A stretch of DNA of 18,288 nucleotides from Clostridiales bacterium oral taxon 876 str. F0540. Lineage in GTDB: Bacteria > Bacillota > Clostridia > Clostridiales > Clostridiaceae. The notes under the pieces were generated by a model, which made no database searches, had not been told where the DNA came from, and worked only from the letters and a program-made list of their open reading frames with translations. Below are positions 13,141 to 18,288 of this stretch, piece by piece. The DNA lies in assembly GCA_000466585.1 (NCBI GenBank), contig KE993488.1:1-18288 (forward strand), in the 5' to 3' direction. The number at the start of each line of letters is the position of its first letter. Position 1 is the first letter of the stretch. Both the position numbers and the translations under genes were made by a program.

Positions 13141-14372
13141 GGGAGATTGATTTGTTAATCAGAGACTTACAATATAACAGCCCCAAAATTAGTGCCTTAG
13201 CAAAACAAGTTAGTGCCGGTAGTGCTAATTTAATTGATTTGTTTTGGCAAGATGTTCAAAGATGTGGAGCACCTTTAATTGAAGAAATAGAGGGAGATAA
13301 TGAAAATGTGATAATTACTTTCTTGTATAAAGGTGATACCAATATAAAAAATATACTAATATATGGTGCCTTTCCTGGCTTTCGGTACGCAGAAAATATT
13401 ATGGATAGGTTATTGGACACAAATATATGGTACAAGACTTATATCATTAGGAATAATGCAAAATTTAAATATAATTTTTCACTAAACTATGAATTTGATA
13501 ATGACTATAAAAAAATAAAGGCCAAATCAATACTAGACCCATTTAATCCTAACGAGATAGTGTTTGCTAAAGACGATGAAGCTCCTGATAGTACCGAGAT
13601 GATAAATTCTTTAGTTGTAATGCCTAAATCAAAAAAAGATATTTGGACAAGTTATAGAAGCAAGATTCATAGAGGACAAATAGAGTTGCATAGGCTTCCT
13701 AATTTAGATTTAGACAGTAATCGGCGGATATGGGTTTATACTCCTTTTGGCTATAAAAAAGGCAGTGATAAATTCAACCTATTAGTGCTTACAGATGGAT
13801 TTGATTACTTAAACTATCTTTCAGCAAAGAATGTTCTTGATAATCTTATGTATGAAAAAACAATCGCTCCAACAGTTTGTGTTCTAATAGATAATAGTAT
13901 AAATAGGTTCGAAGAATTAACTTGTAATGCTGACTTCTCAAATTTTATAGCTCAAAAATTAGTACCTTGGATTTGGGATAACTATTGGGTATCAAAAGAA
14001 GCAAATAAAACTATTATAGGAGGGGTTAGCCTAGGAGGATTAAGTTCAGCATACTTAGCATTTAAAAACCCTGATATTTTTGGAAATGTACTTTCACAAT
14101 CAGCATCGTTCTGGTGGAACTCAGAATGGTTAACAAATGAGTTTAAAAAATCAAATAAGCTGCCATTAAAGTTCTACTTAAATGTAGGGATATTTGAAGA
14201 CAAGCCATATGACGATGAACCAGTTATGAAGGATGCTATAGATAATATGTATAAAGTACTGCTTGAGAAAGGTTATGAAGTTAAGTATGAAAACTTTTAC
14301 TCTGGACACGACTACTTATCTTGGGGAGAAACATTGGCTAATGGACTTATTGAGTTAATAGGAAAAATATAA
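13137..14372 (+). CDS. Fes/IroE-like esterase (alpha/beta hydrolase)
   Basis: The 411-aa protein has the two-part plan of enterochelin-esterase-like enzymes. The N-terminal sandwich domain (about 30-155) contains VIITFLYKGDTNIKNILIYG. The C-terminal alpha/beta hydrolase domain (about 165-411) has RRIWVYTPFGY, the conserved LLVLTDGFDYL, the nucleophile elbow GGVSLGGLSSA (Ser298) and a late His in YSGHDYLSW (His391); the acid may be Glu353 or Asp355 (GIFED). Length matches Fes (about 400 aa). No siderophore synthesis or uptake gene is near, so the ester cleaved is uncertain. ATG 13137 would use coupling to the 18-aa ORF; TTG 13152, with AGGGAG 6 bases upstream, is an equally good start and would remove five residues. 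No signal peptide, so it acts in the cytoplasm. Confidence 0.85.
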   Translation: MREIDLLIRDLQYNSPKISALAKQVSAGSANLIDLFWQDVQRCGAPLIEEIEGDNENVIITFLYKGDTNIKNILIYGAFPGFRYAENIMDRLLDTNIWYKTYIIRNNAKFKYNFSLNYEFDNDYKKIKAKSILDPFNPNEIVFAKDDEAPDSTEMINSLVVMPKSKKDIWTSYRSKIHRGQIELHRLPNLDLDSNRRIWVYTPFGYKKGSDKFNLLVLTDGFDYLNYLSAKNVLDNLMYEKTIAPTVCVLIDNSINRFEELTCNADFSNFIAQKLVPWIWDNYWVSKEANKTIIGGVSLGGLSSAYLAFKNPDIFGNVLSQSASFWWNSEWLTNEFKKSNKLPLKFYLNVGIFEDKPYDDEPVMKDAIDNMYKVLLEKGYEVKYENFYSGHDYLSWGETLANGLIELIGKI

Positions 14373-14463
14373 GATATTGTTCAAAATTATTTTAAGAAGT
14401 TATATTAGTGAACTGTTGTAACTTATAGTAAATCAATTGTTATGGGACAGGGGGGATATAAAG

Positions 14464-14763
14464 TTGGATAGCAATATTAAATGGGAAAGGATCGCTTTTA
14501 TAATACATAAAATAGTATTTGGTGTGATTTATTATGGTGGTTTTATATTTATATATAAGCTTCAGAACATTGCGCTAAAAATAAAAGTCGGGTTTATTAG
14601 TTTTCTAGTGTATTTTATACCAATCTTGTTTCTGATATGGTTTTTTGATGTCAGTAGGAAGAAAAACACATGGAAACCATTCGGTAGATATAGCTATAAA
14701 ATAGAGATTTTAATTATTGTAATTACTATTTTGGTGTTACAAATTACAGTTGGGATAATTTAA
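14464..14763 (+). CDS. small membrane protein, 99 aa
   Basis: Three hydrophobic helices are visible (near 10-30, 40-58 and 78-97), with basic loops between (SRKKNTWKPFGRYSYK). I start at TTG 14464 because AGGGGGG is 8 bases upstream; an earlier in-frame TTG (14437) has no ribosome site. No family recognised. It ends 22 bases before the GNAT gene and probably shares its transcript. Confidence 0.7.
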   Translation: MDSNIKWERIAFIIHKIVFGVIYYGGFIFIYKLQNIALKIKVGFISFLVYFIPILFLIWFFDVSRKKNTWKPFGRYSYKIEILIIVITILVLQITVGII

Positions 14764-14785
14764 TTGTTAAGAAGGAGATATAAGC

Positions 14786-15268
14786 TTGGAAAGGTTATTA
14801 TTGAAAACACGTACACTTGAACATGTGAAGATCTTTTGGGAAAAAACTCAGGATCAAGAAATAGAAAGGATGTTTCCATTTAACAAAGGTACTTTAAATG
14901 ATGCAATCAAATTATATGAAGAGTCATTAAAGCCTGATGCAAAGAGTTTTGGTAAAATTATCGATGTAGATAATAAATATATAGGTGATGTATGGTGCTA
15001 TGGAATAGATGAGGATACAGAGAAGCAGGCATTCGTAAGCATAATCATATTCGATAAGCCATACTGGGGTAAGGGAATTGGGAAAGATGCATTAGAACAA
15101 TTTTCTAAGCTTGTATTTGAAAGATATACTGTAAGTAAGTTATGTGCATTTACATATAAACATAATAAGCGCTCTATAGCTACTTTAGAAAGTTTAGGAT
15201 TTAAAAAACTTGAGGAGTTTGAAGAAAATGGTATAACTTCATGTTATTATGAGTTGCTAAAGCTGTAA
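14786..15268 (+). CDS. GNAT N-acetyltransferase (RimJ/RimL-like)
   Basis: The 160-aa protein transfers an acyl group from CoA to an amine. Marks are the N-terminal LLKTRTLEHVKIFWE, the acetyl-CoA loop PYWGKGIGKDAL (about 92-103, the Q/R-x-x-G-x-G/A motif) and the C-terminal HNKRSIATLESLGFKKLEEF (about 126-145), the usual N-x-x-S/A end of RimJ/RimL types. Full family length. Start is TTG 14786 with AAGGAGATAT upstream. The substrate cannot be told from sequence; candidates are protein N-termini, antibiotics or small amines. Confidence 0.88.
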   Translation: MERLLLKTRTLEHVKIFWEKTQDQEIERMFPFNKGTLNDAIKLYEESLKPDAKSFGKIIDVDNKYIGDVWCYGIDEDTEKQAFVSIIIFDKPYWGKGIGKDALEQFSKLVFERYTVSKLCAFTYKHNKRSIATLESLGFKKLEEFEENGITSCYYELLKL

Positions 15269-15363
15269 AAATTCAGTTGCGGAAATCTGTTATTAATAAA
15301 AATATTGTTCGGATTTCTTAACCTAACATGAAGTAATTTAGATTTAAGAGTAGGAGATAAAAA

Positions 15364-15993
15364 ATGTTGGATAACAAGGGCTTTGATTTATGGGCTAATG
15401 GTTATGACAAAAGTGTAAATACTAGTGAAGGAAACAATGAGTATCCTTTTGCTGGTTATAAAGATGTTTTAAATTATATTTATAATCAAGTAAAAAAACA
15501 AAATGGTGGTAATGTTTTAGATATTGGATTTGGAACCGGAATATTAACAACCCAATTATATAATTCTGGTTATAATATCACAGGTATTGATTTTTCAAGT
15601 AATATGATAGATATTGCAAGACAGAAAATGCCTAATGCAATGTTAATAAAATGGGATTTTTCTTTAGGTTTACCTAATGAGCTTAAAAACAACAGTTATG
15701 ATTATATAATAAGTACATATGCAATTCATCATTTAACAGATAAAGAAAAAATTAATTTTATAAAATTGCTTTCTGATTTACTAAATACAAAAGGGAAAAT
15801 ACTTATTGGAGATATTTCATTTGAAACAAGGAATGAATTAGAAAAAAGTAAAGAAAAAAATAAAGAATCCTGGGATAATGAGGAGATTTATTTGGTAGCA
15901 GATGAAATTATAGAAAAGCTTAATAATGAATATTCTTGTATGTATATTAAAATATCACATTGTGCTGGAGCATTAATTATAGAAGGTAAGTAA
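15364..15993 (+). CDS. class I SAM-dependent methyltransferase (YrrT-like)
   Basis: The 209-aa protein has motif I VLDIGFGTG (51-59), the acidic residue of motif II in GIDFSSNM (Asp76), and the later IISTYAIHHLTDKEK and ILIGDISFET. Its start (FDLWANGYDKSV, then YAGYKDVLNYIY-like) and length agree with Bacillus YrrT (about 213 aa), which lies in a methionine-to-cysteine operon there. No sulfur gene is near here, so the substrate is open. TAGGAGA lies 7 bases before the ATG. Confidence 0.87.
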   Translation: MLDNKGFDLWANGYDKSVNTSEGNNEYPFAGYKDVLNYIYNQVKKQNGGNVLDIGFGTGILTTQLYNSGYNITGIDFSSNMIDIARQKMPNAMLIKWDFSLGLPNELKNNSYDYIISTYAIHHLTDKEKINFIKLLSDLLNTKGKILIGDISFETRNELEKSKEKNKESWDNEEIYLVADEIIEKLNNEYSCMYIKISHCAGALIIEGK

Positions 15994-16040
15994 TTTAGAA
16001 TCTAAATGCTTTTATATAATTGAGAAAGGTGAGACATTAG

Positions 16041-16544
16041 GTGAATAAAGCAACGAAATTAATAATACTAAGAGGTAATTCAGGAAGTGGTAAGACTACC
16101 ACAGGCAAGGCTTTGCAAAGAAAATTTGGACAAGGCACAATGCTGATTTCGCAAGATGTTGTCAGAAGAGAGATTCTTTTTGTAAAAGACGGGCCAGATA
16201 CAAAAGCAGGGGATTTATTATTTGAACTTGCATTATATGGAAAAAGTAATTGCAATGTTGTAATTCTAGAAGGTATTTTAAATTCAAAGTGGTATAAAAG
16301 TTTATTTGAAAACTTACTCGTTGAGTTTAAGAATGAAATTTTTGCATATTACTTCGATATAGCTTTTGAAGAAACTTTAAAGCGCCACCAGCAAAAGCCC
16401 AATGCCCAGGAGTTTGGAGAAAAGGAAATGAGAAAATGGTGGAATGAAAAGGATGTATTAGGTATTATTCCTGAAGTATTATTGCATGAAAAATTAAGTA
16501 TGAATGAAATAGTGGACATGATTTATAAAGATGTTATAAAGTAA
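16041..16544 (+). CDS. P-loop kinase-like protein (AAA_33/zeta-toxin-like fold)
   Basis: The 167-aa protein opens with LIILRGNSGSGKTTTGKAL, a Walker A motif at about 12-20, then MLISQDVVRREILF, a substrate-side segment of small-molecule kinases, and VVILEGIL, a Walker B-like strand. A lid-like region with RHQQKP follows. The size fits small P-loop phosphotransferases often annotated as kinases or AAA ATPases. Start is GTG 16041 with AAAGGTGAG about 8 bases upstream. Substrate unknown; no antitoxin-like partner is seen next to it, which argues against a zeta toxin. Confidence 0.82.
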   Translation: MNKATKLIILRGNSGSGKTTTGKALQRKFGQGTMLISQDVVRREILFVKDGPDTKAGDLLFELALYGKSNCNVVILEGILNSKWYKSLFENLLVEFKNEIFAYYFDIAFEETLKRHQQKPNAQEFGEKEMRKWWNEKDVLGIIPEVLLHEKLSMNEIVDMIYKDVIK

Positions 16545-16584
16545 AGAATTCTAATTTCCGGAGCTAATATAACTTAATTTAGCT

Positions 16585-16612
16585 TTGAGGTATACTTTGT
16601 GTTTTGTATAAT
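16585..16612 (+). promoter_or_regulatory. promoter of the 72-aa membrane protein gene
   Basis: TTGAGG (16585-16590), 16 bases, perfect TATAAT (16607-16612). Leader of about 33 nt. Confidence 0.6.
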
Positions 16613-16651
16613 AGATCTTCTTTAGGAACATAAGAACTGGTGAATATATTT

Positions 16652-16870
16652 ATGAAAATATTATTTATGGTATGTGAGACAATAACAATATTAATAACAT
16701 GCTTTGCTATTTTTAATTTAGTAAAACTATCAAAAAAGCATAAGAATGTGACTGACGAAGAGTATTTATCAAAGGACAATAGGATAATGAGAAATAAATA
16801 CCTTGTGATTGGGATCTCAGGAATAACGATTACTGCTCTAATGCAGATATTTATTATTCTTACAAGGTAA
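16652..16870 (+). CDS. small membrane protein, 72 aa
   Basis: Two hydrophobic helices (MKILFMVCETITILITCFAIF near 1-21 and YLVIGISGITITALMQIFIIL near 49-70) flank a charged loop (LSKKHKNVTDEEYLSKDNR). I start at ATG 16652 because GGTGA is 8 bases upstream; the GTG at 16640 lies inside that site. It has its own promoter. No family recognised. Confidence 0.68.
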   Translation: MKILFMVCETITILITCFAIFNLVKLSKKHKNVTDEEYLSKDNRIMRNKYLVIGISGITITALMQIFIILTR

Positions 16871-16966
16871 TGCTAATTAATAGTTACGGGGATTTTAGGG
16901 GACATGTGAGCGAATATGTCTTGGACATATAGTTATTAATATTATTTTGGAACTATAATCAATAAC

Positions 16967-16995
16967 TTAGGGTTGTATATAATTACAATTCCTAA
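16967..16995. promoter_or_regulatory. 29-bp dyad with TATAAT at its centre, upstream of the RidA-family gene
   Basis: TTAGG and TTGTA on the left match TACAA and CCTAA on the right, around TATAAT (16978-16983). It lies 46 bases before the ATG. If TATAAT is a -10 box (no good -35 is seen), a repressor on this dyad would cover the promoter. A second dyad, ATATGTC-TTG-GACATAT, is at 16914-16930. Confidence 0.45.
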
Positions 16996-17041
16996 CGGAA
17001 GAATGATACAACAATTATATTAACAAAAGGGGAGAATAAAA

Positions 17042-17455
17042 ATGAATAAAAAGATATCATTGATTCATACTGCGAATTTAGCTTCTGTTGACTATGCATA
17101 CGCAGCGCGAGTACCATCAGATATGGAATTACTATATATGGCAGGAGCATGTCCTATTGATATAAATAGGGAAGTGCCTTATGTTGATAATTATGAACTT
17201 CAGGCAAAGCTTTGTGTTGACAATTTAAAACAGGCGTTAAAGGATTGTGGTGCTACATTGGAGGATGTTGTGTATACAAGAGTTCTCGTAGCATCAAATA
17301 ATCGGTCGGATCTAGTAACAGCATGGGAAACCATAAGGAAAGAGTTTGGTGAACGTGATGTTCCAAGTACCTTATCTGGTGTTACTGTATTAGGATATGA
17401 AAATCAATTAGTAGAGATTGAAGCTGTTGCAGCAGTAAAGAACTTTACAAAATAA
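17042..17455 (+). CDS. RidA-family (YjgF/YER057c/UK114) protein lacking the canonical arginine
   Basis: The 137-aa protein has the family fold and order: LLYMAGACPID (start of the core), LQAKLCVDNLKQALKDCGATLEDVVYTRVLV, VPSTLSGVTVLG and the closing VEIEAVAAV (Glu126). True RidA enzymes, which hydrolyse 2-aminoacrylate and other enamines/imines, carry an Arg in P-[AS]-R-[ST]; here the segment reads PSTLSGV, so that Arg is absent. It is therefore more likely a member of another Rid subgroup with unknown activity. GGGGAG lies about 8 bases before the ATG. Confidence 0.88.
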   Translation: MNKKISLIHTANLASVDYAYAARVPSDMELLYMAGACPIDINREVPYVDNYELQAKLCVDNLKQALKDCGATLEDVVYTRVLVASNNRSDLVTAWETIRKEFGERDVPSTLSGVTVLGYENQLVEIEAVAAVKNFTK

Positions 17456-17487
17456 ATTGTATATGTAAATAAATTGGGGAGAAATCA

Positions 17488-17643
17488 ATGCTTTATAATA
17501 TTATACCTATGAACATAAATTATGCCAATAATAAACAAGCAATAAAAGTATATGAGAAGATAGGCTTTCAATTTGTAGAGAAATATATGCAAAAAACAAA
17601 TGGTGGGGAATTTGGGTTTATTAAGATGAAGAAAATTATATAA
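17488..17643 (+). pseudogene. GNAT acetyltransferase remnant (C-terminal end only)
   Basis: The 51 codons hold just the tail of a GNAT domain: MNINYANNKQAIKVYEKIGF, the usual N-x2-A-x3-YEK-x-GF segment, then FVEKYMQKTNGGEFGFIKMK. The acetyl-CoA loop and earlier strands are missing. The frame still has an ATG and a ribosome site (GGGGAG), as expected if an internal deletion joined the original start to the C-terminal part. It lies 32 bases after the RidA-family gene. A short functional peptide is possible but unlikely. Confidence 0.75.
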
Positions 17644-17718
17644 CATACAAGACTCTTACATTAAAAATTAATTTTTGCTTATGGTTGAATTTAATCAAAA
17701 AATAAATTATTTTTTCTA

Positions 17719-17747
17719 TTGATACAAAGTTCTCATCTCCTTATAAA
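17719..17747 (+). promoter_or_regulatory. promoter of the last gene
   Basis: TTGATA (17719-17724), 17 bases, TATAAA (17742-17747). The leader would be about 110 nt and includes a small hairpin CTCAC-TTTAAT-GTGAG (17765-17780). Confidence 0.6.
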
Positions 17748-17866
17748 AAGTTTATATATAAATACTCACTTTAATGTGAGATATATTATAAGTAGCAATA
17801 AATGTCATGAATAAAAAATTTTAATGGTTATAAGCTAAAGCTATATAAAAAAAAGGAGTGATACTT

Positions 17867-18160
17867 TTGGATACATGGAAAGGGTTATTTACAGAAAAGG
17901 AAGCAATAGAACTTGTTAACTGCATAGCAGCATATGGAATTGATACTCATACTGACAGCAGCATTGATAGGATAAGATCAGCTATAGATAGATACTTGCC
18001 TGATCATCCTTTAAGAGATTCTATACTGAAGAAAATAGAAGGATTAAATTCCGAACAGGTCAATGATATTATAAACACAGCAATAGGAATAACAAGTGAA
18101 AAAGCTAATAATAATTTTCATAATTTAATAAATACTATGTTTAATCCTCAAGAGGAGTAA
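17867..18160 (+). CDS. hypothetical protein, 97 aa
   Basis: A soluble, mostly helical, slightly acidic protein. Visible features are an N-terminal MDTWKGLFTEKEAIELVNCI, a central RSAIDRYLPDHPLRDSILKK and a C-terminal helix rich in Asn (EKANNNFHNLINTMF). No family recognised. I start at TTG 17867 because AAGGAG lies 8 bases upstream; the in-frame GTG 17858 overlaps that site. It is monocistronic, with a promoter and a strong terminator. Confidence 0.75.
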   Translation: MDTWKGLFTEKEAIELVNCIAAYGIDTHTDSSIDRIRSAIDRYLPDHPLRDSILKKIEGLNSEQVNDIINTAIGITSEKANNNFHNLINTMFNPQEE

Positions 18161-18190
18161 AAAATGGCCGGCAGGTTGCCGGCTATTTTA
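18161..18190 (+). terminator. intrinsic terminator of the last gene
   Basis: A GC-rich stem: ATGGCCGGCA pairs with TGCCGGCTAT around a 3-base loop, followed by TTTTATATTG. It starts right after the stop codon. Confidence 0.9.
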
Positions 18191-18216
18191 TATTGTAAAG
18201 TTTAACTAAAAATTAG

Positions 18217-18245
18217 TTGACTTTAAGCGGTAGATTTAATATAAT
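18217..18245 (+). promoter_or_regulatory. strong SigA promoter of the terminal tRNA
   Basis: TTGACT (5 of 6), 17 bases, perfect TATAAT. The start would be near 18252, about 14 bases before the tRNA. Confidence 0.85.
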
Positions 18246-18265
18246 ATTTTTGGACAAGTTAATAT

Positions 18266-18288
18266 GCACCATTAGCTCAGTTGGTAGA
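18266..18288 (+). tRNA. tRNA, 5' part only (probably Lys)
   Basis: GCACCAT, then TAGCTCAGTTGGTAGA, is a tRNA acceptor 5' strand followed by a D arm; the window ends before the anticodon. The sequence resembles clostridial tRNA-Lys(CTT), but the amino acid cannot be proven here. Confidence 0.85.

Noticed and set aside
14397..14424. Hairpin AAGTTATA/TGTAACTT after the esterase gene as terminator
   Set aside because: The stem is A+T-rich with a wobble pair, and no T-run follows.
16041..16544. Zeta-type toxin of a toxin-antitoxin pair
   Set aside because: No small antitoxin gene adjoins it and the protein is shorter than zeta toxins; a metabolic-type P-loop kinase fits better.
16037..16779. Minus-strand frames at 16037-16255 and 16579-16779
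   Set aside because: Antisense to the P-loop kinase and the 72-aa membrane protein genes, without ribosome sites.

Overview
The window looks like a stretch of chromosome from a low-GC, spore-forming Firmicute, most likely Clostridium in the broad sense. The reasons are the strongly A+T-rich sequence, purine-rich Shine-Dalgarno sites (AAGGAGG type) with many TTG and GTG starts, CCA-encoding tRNA genes, an orphan PAS histidine kinase of the kind clostridia carry, and a LysM-GH18 protein of the YaaH/SleL spore-germination type. I see no insertion sequence, phage gene, CRISPR array or rRNA gene.

Layout. Positions 1-202 hold the 3' end of a tRNA-Gly, a perfect palindrome, a tRNA-Arg(TCG) and a terminator. 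Positions 203-585 have no gene, but hold a hairpin with a C-rich loop that may end a minus-strand small RNA. Then come a monocistronic 83-aa protein that is only the middle domain of a FakA/YloV kinase (586-837), a MASE3-PAS-PAS histidine kinase (1050-3305), the convergent yaaH/sleL-type gene (3384-4667, minus), an unknown 167-aa gene (4980-5483, minus), and a tRNA-Glu/tRNA-Gln pair on the minus strand (5569-5725).

Positions 6007-10671 are a patchwork on both strands: a flavin-reductase-like protein, then small membrane or exported proteins of unknown function, each with its own Shine-Dalgarno and some with readable promoters. The gene-free stretch 6439-6907 contains an extended -10 promoter followed at once by a 15-bp interrupted closing stem, a candidate structured leader RNA.

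Positions 11071-17643 are a plus-strand run of mostly enzymatic, apparently unrelated genes: a stand-alone E2-type acyltransferase with no lipoyl domain, a DUF5700-like zinc protease (with a perfect 16-bp palindrome just upstream), a Fes-like esterase (preceded by an 18-codon ORF overlapping it at ATGA), a small membrane protein, a GNAT acetyltransferase, a YrrT-like methyltransferase, a P-loop kinase, a small membrane protein, a RidA-family protein lacking the canonical arginine, and a 51-codon GNAT remnant. I see no clear intrinsic terminator between these genes. The window ends with a short unknown gene (17867-18160), its terminator, and a strong promoter driving a partial tRNA (probably Lys).

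Working links between genes are mostly inference. The E2-like, protease and esterase genes are the best candidates for a functional unit. The most interesting unexplained signals are the structured leader near 6724-6806, the candidate C-rich small RNA near 290-362, the free-standing FakA middle domain, and the E2/protease/esterase cluster with its palindrome and leader ORF.
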